From Pseudonocardia sp. SCN 73-27 (GTDB lineage: Bacteria > Actinomycetota > Actinomycetes > Mycobacteriales > Pseudonocardiaceae), in NCBI GenBank assembly GCA_001725415.1, contig MEGH01000023.1:35806-99805 (forward strand): a stretch of 64,000 bases of DNA. The letters are read 5' to 3'. This document shows, one piece after another, positions 34,970 to 45,320 of the stretch. The number at the start of each line of letters is the position of its first letter. The first letter of the stretch is position 1. The translations under genes were made by a program, and so were the position numbers. Below the pieces are notes generated by a model. It made no database searches. It was not told the DNA's origin and worked only from the letters and a program-made list of their open reading frames with translations.

Positions 34970-35781
34970 CAGTGCTCACCCGCCCGGTCGTCGATCGGGG
35001 CGGCGAAGGGCACCGTCCGGTGTGCCGGGCCGCCGCGGCCGAACGCCCGCAGCATCCCGTGGCGCGGCAGCTGCGCCATCAACGTCAACCGGTCGCCACG
35101 GACGCGGGAGATCGCGTACTCCAGCGGGCGTCCGTAGCTGTCGCGCAGCATCCGCTCGAACAGCATCAGCGGCGCACCCGGCGCGACGTCGAGCAGCTCG
35201 GCCACCAGCTCATCGGCGAGGATCGCCTCGACGGCCTGGTCGGCCACCCCGAACTCGAAGCCCGCCATCTCGTACAGCGCGTACCACTCGTCGACGGTCC
35301 GGGCGCGCTCCACCACCGCGAGCAGCTCCGTCGGCACGTACGCCGTCGCGCAGTAGTACGGCTCGTCGCCCAGCACCGTCAGGTACTCGACGACGCCGAC
35401 CTGCCCGCCGCGCTCGATGCCCAGCCGCTCCGCCACCCGCGGCGCCGCGACCTCGCAGCTCGCCGACAGGATGCGGTGCGACACGCGCTCCCGCTCGGGC
35501 TCCGGGCCGTGCAGGTGCGTGAAGCTGTGCCGCACCTTCGACGCCACCGCGAACGTCCCCGTGCCCTGGACGCGCTTGACGAGGCCCTCGTCGCGCAGCA
35601 TCGCCAGCGCATCGCGGACGACCTGCCGGCTCGCGGAGAACGACAGCATCAGCTCGGTCTCGCCCGGTAGCGCGCCGGCCGGGAACTCCTCGTGGACGAT
35701 CGCCGCCCGGAGCAGATCCCGGACACGACGCGCGGCACTCGAGCGGCGAACCGTTCGGGGGTGCATCCTCGCCTCGGTCAT
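34969..35781 (-). CDS. GntR-family regulator with UTRA effector domain (HutC type)
   Basis: A 270-residue regulator. The winged helix is RRVRDLLRAAIVHEEFPAGALPGETELMLSFSASRQVVRDAL in overlapping pieces, followed by MLRDEGLVKRVQGTGTF. The C-terminal UTRA domain (about 95-245) ends with LFERMLRDSYGRPLEYAISRVRGDRLTL, the typical ligand-pocket strand set. Such regulators release DNA when they bind the substrate or a metabolite of the operon. It leads the ten-gene amide operon and is coupled to the first permease by ATGA. ATG at 35781 or 35766 is possible; neither has a ribosome binding site. Inverted repeats upstream are candidate operators. Confidence 0.88.
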   Translation of the reverse strand: MTEARMHPRTVRRSSAARRVRDLLRAAIVHEEFPAGALPGETELMLSFSASRQVVRDALAMLRDEGLVKRVQGTGTFAVASKVRHSFTHLHGPEPERERVSHRILSASCEVAAPRVAERLGIERGGQVGVVEYLTVLGDEPYYCATAYVPTELLAVVERARTVDEWYALYEMAGFEFGVADQAVEAILADELVAELLDVAPGAPLMLFERMLRDSYGRPLEYAISRVRGDRLTLMAQLPRHGMLRAFGRGGPAHRTVPFAAPIDDRAGEH

Positions 35782-35855
35782 GCATACAACGGTGAGGAGT
35801 GCGCGTGTCACCCGACAGAGGGATCCGGTAACGCGGCTGTTAAGCCGGTTGCCCG

Positions 35856-35917
35856 GTTGTCGTCATGCCGTCCGACCTGCGACAACGGTATACACAACGC
35901 CTGTTCCGCCGGTTGTG
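35856..35917. promoter_or_regulatory. Candidate GntR operator region
   Basis: Two inverted pairs occur upstream of the GntR operon: GTTGTCG (35856-35862) with CGACAAC (35880-35886), and CACAAC (35893-35898) with GTTGTG (35912-35917). A GGTATAC palindromic core lies between them, and a further ACAACGG stands at 35786 near the start codon. Repeated GTTGT/ACAAC half sites in a 180-bp promoter gap suggest regulator binding; not proven. Confidence 0.4.
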
Positions 35918-35925
35918 TCGGCGAA

Positions 35926-35955
35926 CCGCCGGAACCCCCTACGGGGCTCCGGCGG
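35926..35955 (-). terminator. Hairpin terminator after rnj
   Basis: The 13-base arms CCGCCGGAACCCC (35926-35938) and GGGGCTCCGGCGG (35943-35955) pair with a single mismatch around a 4-base loop. The hairpin starts 6 bases after the rnj stop on the minus strand, separating rnj from the GntR operon. Confidence 0.75.
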
Positions 35956-35961
35956 CGTACG

Positions 35962-38741
<2,780 letters not shown>

Positions 38742-38818
38742 TCATGACCGTACCTGCGTGCGTGCGGATCCGGGCCGTCGACCGGCTGCGTGCGCCGCTG
38801 GTCACAACGGCGGCTGCG

Positions 38819-39451
38819 TCAGAGGCCGCGACCCGACTTCCGGTAGCCGTCCAGGTCCGCCGCCGCACCCTCCAACTCCACCCGGCATGCCTCCCGGCCG
38901 AACGCGTGCAGGACCAGCTCCGCGGGCTCCCCGACGAGCGTCACCATCCCCGGGCCCGTCCGCACCACCTGCACCGCGCCGTCGCCCCGGCGCACCACCA
39001 CACCCACCGGGCTGCGCCGGAACAACAACCGGCCCATCCGGCCCAGCAACGTCCACAACGCCTCGTCGCGCACGCCGTCCGGCGGCCGCGGCTCCCACCC
39101 CGGCTCACCCCGGCGCACGTCCTCGTGATGGACGAAGAACTCCGCGCCGTTCGCGAACTCGTCCACCTTCCCCACTCTGTACGGCGACCACGCCGGCGGG
39201 CCCTCACGCAGGTCGTCGATCATCTCCTGCCACGGCGTGTCCGCGTAGCCGTGCATCGCCCGTTCCGTGATCGGCGCCAACGCCGACACCACGATCCCCG
39301 GCGCCGCCCACGGCTGCCGCTCCCGCACCAGCAGGTGCGCCAACAGGTCACGTGTCGTCCAGCCGTCGCACAACGTCGGCCGGTCCGGGCCCGACCGGTC
39401 CAGCTCGTCGCACAGTGCCGCTCGTTCAGTGGTCGCGAGGCTCACGGTCAC
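38819..39451 (-). CDS. Mycothiol-dependent maleylpyruvate isomerase-like protein (TIGR03085 type)
   Basis: A 210-residue DinB/YfiT-fold protein. TLCDGWTTRDLLAHLLVRERQPWAAPGIVVSALAPITER (in overlapping pieces) is typical of the actinobacterial TIGR03085 subgroup, and FFVHHEDVRRGEPGWEPR carries the metal-binding His-His-x-Asp motif. Members bind a divalent metal and probably use mycothiol as thiol partner. The substrate is unknown. GTG at 39451 or 39445 can start it. It is divergent, across 57 bp, from a second protein of the same superfamily. Confidence 0.78.
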   Translation of the reverse strand: MTVSLATTERAALCDELDRSGPDRPTLCDGWTTRDLLAHLLVRERQPWAAPGIVVSALAPITERAMHGYADTPWQEMIDDLREGPPAWSPYRVGKVDEFANGAEFFVHHEDVRRGEPGWEPRPPDGVRDEALWTLLGRMGRLLFRRSPVGVVVRRGDGAVQVVRTGPGMVTLVGEPAELVLHAFGREACRVELEGAAADLDGYRKSGRGL

Positions 39452-39508
39452 CGAACCTAGCCGTCCCGGGCCGTGCGCACCGCCCGGGCTGTTGGTTGGG
39501 TGGACCGC

Positions 39509-40213
39509 ATGGATGACGCCGCCCCCGCCTTCGGGCTCGACCGGCAGATCGACACCCTCAGCCGTGACGGCGCCCGCCTCGCCGCCACCGTCCGTCGCGA
39601 CCCCGCCGCGCGGCTGCGCTCCTGCCCCGACTGGACAGGTGCCGACCTCCTCGCCCACGTCTGCGCCTTCGCCCGCTGGGTGAACGACCTCCTGTCCGGT
39701 GGTTCGGCCGCCCGCGAGCTCCCCGCCGTGACCACCGCCGACGCCGACGCGACCTGGGACGACGACCTCGCCCGCCTCGTCGGCGTCCTCCGCACCACCC
39801 CGCCCGACGCACCCGCCCCCAACTGGGCCGTCTCCCCCGACACCGTCGCCTTCTGGCAACGACGCGCCGCCCACGAGCTCGCCGTCCACCGCTGGGACGC
39901 CGAGACCGCCGGCGACGCCGATCCCACGCCCATCGACGCCGACGTCGCCGCGGACGGGGTCGACGAGTTCTTCGACGTCTTCGTCGCGACGGGCCTCGCC
40001 GCCGGGATGGTGCCCTCCACCGCCGCCACCCTCGCCGTCGAGCTCACCGACCGCGGCGCCCGACGGTCGGTCGACCTGCCCGAGGCCGGTCCCGTCACGA
40101 CGATCCGCGGCACCGCCGAGGACGTCCTGCTCGCCGTCTGGGGCCGCCGCCCCCTGCTGTCCCTGCACACCGGGGGCGACCCGACGCTCCTGCAGCACTG
40201 GCCGACGATCTGA
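39509..40213 (+). CDS. Maleylpyruvate isomerase family mycothiol-dependent enzyme
   Basis: A 234-residue protein with an N-terminal mycothiol-dependent (MDMPI_N) DinB-like domain, LRSCPDWTGADLLAHVCAFARWVNDLL in pieces, and the metal motif AAHELAVHRWDAE (H-x3-H plus D). The C-terminal about 90 residues, LAVELTDRGARRSVDLPEAG through TAEDVLLAVWGRRPL, are the MDMPI_C sterol-carrier-like domain. It may isomerise or detoxify an electrophile with mycothiol. ATG at 39509 fits the family; a GTG three codons upstream is possible. A family A repeat starts 13 bases after the stop. Confidence 0.8.
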   Translation: MDDAAPAFGLDRQIDTLSRDGARLAATVRRDPAARLRSCPDWTGADLLAHVCAFARWVNDLLSGGSAARELPAVTTADADATWDDDLARLVGVLRTTPPDAPAPNWAVSPDTVAFWQRRAAHELAVHRWDAETAGDADPTPIDADVAADGVDEFFDVFVATGLAAGMVPSTAATLAVELTDRGARRSVDLPEAGPVTTIRGTAEDVLLAVWGRRPLLSLHTGGDPTLLQHWPTI

Positions 40214-40225
40214 CCCCGCTCGCGC

Positions 40226-40282
40226 CCGCCGACCCAGACTGGTTTCGAGCCCGCGTCGCCGGCCTGATGTCGAACTCGGCGT
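40226..40282. repeat. Family A intergenic inverted repeat, copy 3 (diverged)
   Basis: The right half, CTGATGTCGAACTCGGCG, matches the arm of copy 2 read in reverse; the left half keeps CCGCCGA and CTGGTTTCGAG but is shortened. It lies between the convergent isomerase-like gene and thyX. Confidence 0.6.
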
Positions 40283-40363
40283 GGTCGGGCGCCGGCTGCC
40301 GCGACCGGACGTGGGCAGTCCGGCCGCAGGGCGCCCGTCCGGCTTTCGCCCCGTTCCGGCGGG

Positions 40364-41116
40364 TCAGCCCTCGGTGACGAAGGGGCTCGAGGCGATCTCG
40401 GAGCCGTCGTCGAGCTTCTGGATCTCGAAGTCGTTGAACACGTTGGGGACCTCGCGCTGCAGCTGGCGCAGGCACTCGACGGCCAGCTCGCGGATCTCGA
40501 CGTCGGCGTGCTCGGAGGCGCGCATGGCGATGAAGTGCCGCCAGGCGCGGTAGTTGCCGGTGACGACGATGCGGGTCTCGGTGGCGTTGGGCAGGATCGC
40601 GCGGGCGGCCTGCCGGGCCTGCTTGCGCCGCAGCGTGGCGTTGGGGACGTCGGCGAAGCGCTTCTCGAGGCCGGCGAGCAGGTCGGTGTAGGCCTGGACG
40701 GCGTCCTGCGCGGCCTTCTCGAACATGGCGTGCAGCTCGGGGTCGTCGCCGATGACGTCGGGCTCGACCATCGCGGCGTCGCGCTCGGGGACGTAGCGCT
40801 GCGAGAGCTGGGAGTAGGAGAAGTGGCGGTGCCGGATCAGCTCGTGGGTGAGCGACCGGGAGATGCCGGTGAGGTAGAAGCTGACGGTGCCGTGCTCGAG
40901 CACGGAGAGGTGGCCGACCTCGAGGATGTGCCGCAGGTAGCCCGCGTTGGTGGCGGTGGCGGGGTTGGGCTTGGTCCACGACTGGTAGCAGGCACGACCG
41001 GCGAACTCGGCGAGCGCCTGCCCGCCGTCGGCATCGGTACTCCAGGGGACGTCGGACGGCGGGAAGAACTGGGTCTTCGCGACGAGCTGGACGCCCAGGC
41101 GCACGATCTCCGGCAT
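40364..41116 (-). CDS. thyX: FAD-dependent thymidylate synthase
   Basis: A 250-residue flavin enzyme that makes dTMP from dUMP with methylenetetrahydrofolate and NADPH. The ThyX motif RHR-x7-S is at residues 95-105 ([11 protein letters not shown]), followed by [11 protein letters not shown], and the C-terminal [19 protein letters not shown] block binds nucleotide. Length is normal. On the minus strand TACGCT (41128-41123) lies six bases before the ATG without a ribosome binding site, suggesting a leaderless message. In many actinobacteria thyX lies between dapB and dapA, as it does here with inserted genes on both sides. Confidence 0.95.
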   Translation of the reverse strand: MPEIVRLGVQLVAKTQFFPPSDVPWSTDADGGQALAEFAGRACYQSWTKPNPATATNAGYLRHILEVGHLSVLEHGTVSFYLTGISRSLTHELIRHRHFSYSQLSQRYVPERDAAMVEPDVIGDDPELHAMFEKAAQDAVQAYTDLLAGLEKRFADVPNATLRRKQARQAARAILPNATETRIVVTGNYRAWRHFIAMRASEHADVEIRELAVECLRQLQREVPNVFNDFEIQKLDDGSEIASSPFVTEG

Positions 41117-41186
41117 ACGGGCAGCGTAACCGGGCCCACCGACACTCCCGTCCGAGACCCCGGCGAGCAGGTGCTGTCAGAATTTG

Positions 41187-41215
41187 TTGCGATGACATCA
41201 GCGTGACGCCATAGT
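41187..41215 (+). promoter_or_regulatory. Promoter of the ribbon-helix-helix gene (leaderless)
   Basis: TTGCGA (41187-41192), 17-base spacer, CATAGT (41210-41215); the ATG follows six bases later at 41222, at the expected start of transcription, with no ribosome binding site. TGACATC in the spacer and GATGTCA just after the ATG form an inverted pair that could be bound by the gene's own product. Confidence 0.55.
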
Positions 41216-41221
41216 GGTGTC

Positions 41222-41809
41222 ATGGATGTCAGTCAGTACGTAGCGCAGCTGCGGGAGGACCTTGCCTCCGCCGCGGCCGCCGGCGACGAGCAGACCCGGC
41301 GCACGGCCGCCCTGCTCGGCGCGGCGATCGAGCCGGCCGCTCGGCTGGCCGTCATGAACGCCTTGTCCGACCTGGCCGCCGAGGTCACGGCGTCGCTGGG
41401 CGACCGGGTCGTCGAGGTGCGCCTCGACGGCCGCGACGTGCGGGTCGTCGTCACCGGCGAGGAGCACGACCACGCGCACGAGCCGGAGCCCGAGCCGGCG
41501 CCCCCACCCCCGCCCCCGCCCGGCGCGGACGCGGGCGACATCAGCCGCATCACGTTGCGGCTCGTCGAGCAGATCAAGGGCCAGGCCGAGCAGGCCGCAG
41601 CGGCGCAGGGTGTCTCGCTCAACTCGTGGGTGGCCCAGGCGGTGCAGGGCGCGCTGTCGGGCCGCAACGACTGGGGCCGCGGCAACGTCGACCGGGGCAG
41701 CTGGGACCGCGGCGGCTGGGACCGGGGCGACCGCGGCGACCGCGGGGGTCGTGGCCGCGGCGGCCGCCCCGACGACGGACGCCGCGTCCGCGGCTGGGTG
41801 CAGGGGTGA
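41222..41809 (+). CDS. HicB/Arc-like ribbon-helix-helix protein with Arg-Gly-rich tail
   Basis: A 195-residue protein in four parts: an N-terminal helical region (1-75, SQYVAQLREDLASAAAAGDEQ then LDGRDVRVVVTGE), a Glu/Pro linker with a run of prolines (about 83-100), a ribbon-helix-helix segment (SRITLRLVEQIKGQAEQAA, VSLNSWVAQAVQGAL, about 108-147), and a tail of repeated W-D-R-G and R-G-G units (about 150-195). The RHH part could bind DNA and the RGG-like tail RNA or DNA. It is followed four bases after its stop by the DUF4097 gene, an association I recall from other actinobacteria. No toxin partner is evident. Confidence 0.7.
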   Translation: MDVSQYVAQLREDLASAAAAGDEQTRRTAALLGAAIEPAARLAVMNALSDLAAEVTASLGDRVVEVRLDGRDVRVVVTGEEHDHAHEPEPEPAPPPPPPPGADAGDISRITLRLVEQIKGQAEQAAAAQGVSLNSWVAQAVQGALSGRNDWGRGNVDRGSWDRGGWDRGDRGDRGGRGRGGRPDDGRRVRGWVQG

Positions 41810-41813
41810 CGCG

Positions 41814-42830
41814 ATGAGCGACGAGAACGAGGTCCCGGACCTGAGCAAGAGCAGCCCGATCGACGACGACCAGGAGTCCGACGAGCTGCAGCTCGGCCGT
41901 GAGGAACGCTGGTCGGCCAGCGGCCCTGCAGAGCTCGAGCTGACCGTCGACATCGGCTCGGTCCGCGTCGAGCTGTCCGACACCACCGAGGTGTGGGTCG
42001 AGGTCCGCCACGAGCCGCAGGGCGGCAACACCTGGACCAACGGCATCGCGGGCCTGGTCAACTGGATCGGCACGGCGACGAGCCGCGGCGGGTTCGACCG
42101 GATGCAGGGCGGGTTCCCGGCGGGCATGCCGTCGTTCGACGGCGGCAGCGAGGAGCTTGCCGCCCAGGCGGTGGCGGCCACGGAGATCCGCTGGTCGGCG
42201 ACGTCGCGCCGGCTGGTGGTGCGCTCGCCGCAGGAGATGCCGTTGCGGATGATCCCGCTGGCGGTGACGGTGCGGGCGCCGGTGGCGTCGCGGCACGCCG
42301 TCCGGACGGGCGCTGGTGACGTCTCGGTGACCGGCCGGGCCGGCTGGGGCGCGGTGCGCACCGGGTCGGGCGAGGTGCGGCTGGAGGAGACGGGCGGCGA
42401 CGTCGACGTCACGACCGGGTCGGGCGACGTCGATCTCGGGCCGGTGTCGGGGCGCGCGAAGGTGCGTACGGGGTCGGGCCGGATCGCGGTGGCGTCGCTG
42501 GGTGGTCCGAGCCAGGTGAAGTCGGGCAGCGGCGACGTGGAGCTCGGTGAGGTGACGGGCGACCTGGGCGTCCGCACCGGGTCGGGCGAGGTCCGGGTGT
42601 CCGACGCGGTGGCGGGCTCGCTCGACCTGACGACGGGCTCGGGCGGCATCCGGATCGGCGTGCACCCGGGTGTGGCGGCGGAGCTGGACCTGTCGTCGGG
42701 GACGGGCCGGGCGCGCAGCGAGCTGGAGGTCGGCGGGGTCGCCCCGCAGCAGGCTCCCGCGTTGCGCATCCACGGCCGTGCCGGAACGGGCGATGTCGTG
42801 GTGACGCGGGCGGCGACCGCCGGCGTCTGA
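41814..42830 (+). CDS. DUF4097 beta-strand repeat protein
   Basis: A 338-residue protein. After an acidic N-terminus and a first strand region (ELELTVDIGSVRVELSDTTEVWVEV in pieces), the C-terminal half is built of short repeats with the phrase RTGSGEV/TTGSGDV/KSGSGDV (about eight copies), which form the beta-solenoid of DUF4097 proteins. No signal peptide or membrane segment is seen, so it is likely cytoplasmic. Its function is unknown; related proteins are sometimes associated with anti-sigma or signalling genes. It is co-transcribed with the ribbon-helix-helix gene and ends at a strong hairpin. Confidence 0.78.
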   Translation: MSDENEVPDLSKSSPIDDDQESDELQLGREERWSASGPAELELTVDIGSVRVELSDTTEVWVEVRHEPQGGNTWTNGIAGLVNWIGTATSRGGFDRMQGGFPAGMPSFDGGSEELAAQAVAATEIRWSATSRRLVVRSPQEMPLRMIPLAVTVRAPVASRHAVRTGAGDVSVTGRAGWGAVRTGSGEVRLEETGGDVDVTTGSGDVDLGPVSGRAKVRTGSGRIAVASLGGPSQVKSGSGDVELGEVTGDLGVRTGSGEVRVSDAVAGSLDLTTGSGGIRIGVHPGVAAELDLSSGTGRARSELEVGGVAPQQAPALRIHGRAGTGDVVVTRAATAGV

Positions 42831-42867
42831 GACAGCAGCCGGGCGGGAGCCCGGCTCCCCGGCGGGG

Positions 42868-42900
42868 ACCCGGTCGCTCTCGGGGGAGCAGCGACCGGGT
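42868..42900. terminator. Bidirectional hairpin terminator
   Basis: ACCCGGTCGCT (42868-42878) pairs perfectly with AGCGACCGGGT (42890-42900) around an 11-base loop. It lies between the DUF4097 stop (42830) and the stop of the convergent YcaQ-type gene (42986). A smaller GC hairpin around 42838-42854 precedes it. Confidence 0.75.
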
Positions 42901-42985
42901 TCTCGCGCGTCGGGACGACCCGCCGGTTGACACCATGCAGGCTCCGAGCACCCGGAAACGGGCCTCCTGTCGAACCGAGGCAGGA

Positions 42986-44236
42986 TCAGGACGGCGGCCG
43001 GGATCCGCGTCGGTGCGCGCGGACCTCGCGGTCGAGAGCCGGCGCCAGCGCGCCCCGCTCCCCGACGACGAGGTCGTCGAGGCCCAGCCAGTCGGCCATG
43101 AGGCGCAGCTCGACAGCGAGCTCGGCGGCGACGCGGGGCTCGTCGACACCCGGTTCGACGAAGGCACCCTTGACCCGCAGCGTTCCGGTGGCCCGGTCGG
43201 ACTTGAGGTCGACGCGCGCCACCAGCCTGCCGTCGAGCAGGAAGGGGAAGACGTAGTAGCCGAACTCGCGCTTGGGTTCGGGCACGTAGATCTCGATGCG
43301 GTAGCGGAACCCGAAGATGCGTTCGGCGCGGGCGCGTTCCCAGATCAACGGGTCGAACGGGCAGAGCAGCGCGCGCCCGGTGACCTGCCGGGGCACCCGG
43401 GCGGCGGGGTCGCGGAACGCCGGCCGCTTCCATCCGCGGACACTCACGGGCTCGACCTCGCCCGCGTCCACGAGCTCGGCGAGGGCGCGGCTGTTGCGGT
43501 CGGGCCCGAGGCGGTAGTAGTCGCGCAGCTCGGGTTCGGTGGCGATGCCCAGCGCGGCGACGGCCTTGCGGACGAGCCGGCGTGCCGCCTCGTCGTCCGC
43601 GACGGGCGGGGCACCGAGCACGGCGGCCGGGAAGACACGTTCGGGCAGGTCGTAGAGGCGCTGGAAGTGGACGCGGGTGCCGGTGGTGAGCTCGCCGACG
43701 CCGAACAGGTACTCGCAGATGCGTTTGACGTCGGACCGGTCCCACCAGGTGGCCCCGGGCGGGCGCGGCGTGGACCGGCCGCCGAGCGCGTTCTCCAGCG
43801 TCCCGGCACCGACGGGGCCGAGCTCCTTGACGGCGGCCAGCACATCGGCCACCAGCTGCGGCTCGCGCTCGACGAGCGGGCCGTAGTGCTTCCACCAGCC
43901 GCGGCGTTTGGCGCCCGAGAGCAGCAGCGGCCAGTCCTCGACGGGCAGCAGGCACGCCTCGTGCGCCCAGTACTCGGCGAGCAGCCGGGGGCGCCGGGCC
44001 GAGTGCGACCAGGCCGCATCGTCGACCAGCTCGCGCGGGTAGGCGCCGAGGCGGGCGAACAGCGGCATGTAGTGCGCACGGACCGCGACGTTGACCGAGT
44101 CGAGCTGCAGCAGGTGCAGCCGGCCGAGGACGCGCTGCAGGTGCCGCCGCGTCACGGCGCCGGCAGGGCGCCCGTCGGCAAAACCCTGGGCAGCGAGCAC
44201 CGTGCGGCGGGCGACGTCGGCACCGATCTCGGTCAC
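42986..44236 (-). CDS. YcaQ/AlkX-type DNA glycosylase (HTH_42 winged-helix family)
   Basis: A 416-residue protein of three winged helices. The catalytic loop LLQLDSVNVAVRAHYMP has Q44-L45-D46, the Q-x-D form found in YcaQ-type glycosylases that unhook interstrand crosslinks, as opposed to Q-x-Q in AlkZ. LLAEYWAHEACLLP, WWDRSDVKRICEYLF and LLCPFDPLIWERARAERIFGF are family blocks. In AlkZ the paralogue protects the producer of azinomycin. GTG start overlaps the stop of the EamA transporter gene by four bases, so a glycosylase and an exporter-like protein are made together. A self-resistance or genotoxin-defence role is a possibility, not shown. Confidence 0.85.
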   Translation of the reverse strand: MTEIGADVARRTVLAAQGFADGRPAGAVTRRHLQRVLGRLHLLQLDSVNVAVRAHYMPLFARLGAYPRELVDDAAWSHSARRPRLLAEYWAHEACLLPVEDWPLLLSGAKRRGWWKHYGPLVEREPQLVADVLAAVKELGPVGAGTLENALGGRSTPRPPGATWWDRSDVKRICEYLFGVGELTTGTRVHFQRLYDLPERVFPAAVLGAPPVADDEAARRLVRKAVAALGIATEPELRDYYRLGPDRNSRALAELVDAGEVEPVSVRGWKRPAFRDPAARVPRQVTGRALLCPFDPLIWERARAERIFGFRYRIEIYVPEPKREFGYYVFPFLLDGRLVARVDLKSDRATGTLRVKGAFVEPGVDEPRVAAELAVELRLMADWLGLDDLVVGERGALAPALDREVRAHRRGSRPPS

Positions 44237-45225
44237 TCCCGGATGGTGTCACCCCGGTCCGACAGTTCCGGTGCAGGCTCGGGCGCCGGAGGTCGTCGTT
44301 CGGACGCGACGACCAGCACCACCGCGGCGACCACGATCAGCCCGCCGACGATCTGCAGCGGGGTGAACCGCTCCCCCACGACGACGACGCCGAGCAGCAC
44401 CGCGATGACGGGGTTGACGTAGGCATAGGTCGCGACCGTCGACACCGGCAGCCGGTTGAGCGTGTAGGCGAACGCGCTGAACCCGAGGCAGGATGCGATC
44501 AGCGCCATGTACACCCACGCCCACCAGGTGCCGGCGGGCAGCGAGCCGGCGTCGAGCCGGTCGCCCTTGCCGAACCCGACGGCCAGCAGGATCAGCCCAC
44601 CGATCGTCATCTGGACGGCGACGAGGGTGAGCGGGTTGGTCGGCGTCGCCATCTTCGTCGCAGAGAAAGTGCCGACGGCCCAGCCCAGCCCGGCCAGCAG
44701 CACGACCCACGGCCCCCACCAGGCGTGCCCGGACACCCCTGCCGACCCCTCCGACGCGCCCGCGAGGAGCAGGACGGCCAGCCCGACGATGCCGATCGCG
44801 ACGCCGAGGAACGTCGCGGGCCGCGGCCGGTCGCCGGTGGCCCGGCGCAGCACCACGATCCACAGCGGTACCGACGCGATCAGCAGCGCCGCGAGGCCCG
44901 ACGACACGTTCTCCTGCCCGAGCGTCACGAGCCCGTTGCCCCAGGCGGGCAGCAGCAGCCCGGTGAGCGCGCAGGTGAGGAACTGCGCCCGGGTGAGCCG
45001 GAACGCGGACGGTCCGCGGAAGGCGAGGACCAGCAGGGTCATGGCGAGGCCGCCGACGAGGAATCGGAAACCGCCGGTGAGCAGGGGCGGGACGTGGGCG
45101 ATGACCAGCCGGTTGCCGAGGTAGGTCGACCCCCACACGACGTAGACGACGACCATCGCGATCCACGCGGCGCCCGGCCGGTCGGTCCGCTGCACGGTCG
45201 CGGGATCGGCCTCGACACTGCTCAC
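44233..45225 (-). CDS. EamA-family (drug/metabolite superfamily) transporter
   Basis: A 330-residue membrane protein with ten hydrophobic segments in two EamA repeats. The first repeat has VVYVVWGSTYLGNRLVI and LLTGGFRFLVGGLAM, the second GLGWAVGTFSATKMA and YTLNRLPVSTVATYAYVNPVIAVLLG in pieces. Members export amino acids, nucleosides or drugs. GTG start at 45225, divergent from the GNAT gene. It is coupled by GTGA to the YcaQ-type glycosylase, which hints that both may deal with one toxic compound. Substrate unknown. Confidence 0.88.
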   Translation of the reverse strand: MSSVEADPATVQRTDRPGAAWIAMVVVYVVWGSTYLGNRLVIAHVPPLLTGGFRFLVGGLAMTLLVLAFRGPSAFRLTRAQFLTCALTGLLLPAWGNGLVTLGQENVSSGLAALLIASVPLWIVVLRRATGDRPRPATFLGVAIGIVGLAVLLLAGASEGSAGVSGHAWWGPWVVLLAGLGWAVGTFSATKMATPTNPLTLVAVQMTIGGLILLAVGFGKGDRLDAGSLPAGTWWAWVYMALIASCLGFSAFAYTLNRLPVSTVATYAYVNPVIAVLLGVVVVGERFTPLQIVGGLIVVAAVVLVVASERRPPAPEPAPELSDRGDTIRE

Positions 45226-45320
45226 CGGTCGGACGTTGCCATAGCGAAGCAGTCAGGCGCGAGGTCGATTCCGGTGACCCCGGACTCATCGGGCGACGAG
45301 GCGACGGGTATCCATGCGCC

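Noticed and set aside
23370-35960. Integrated mobile element carrying the amide operon
   Set aside because: No integrase, transposase, tRNA or long flanking repeat was found. Transfer is possible but the sequence shows no boundary.
41222-41809. HicAB-type toxin-antitoxin pair
   Set aside because: Only a HicB/Arc-like segment is present; the neighbour is a DUF4097 protein, not a HicA double-stranded-RNA-binding toxin.
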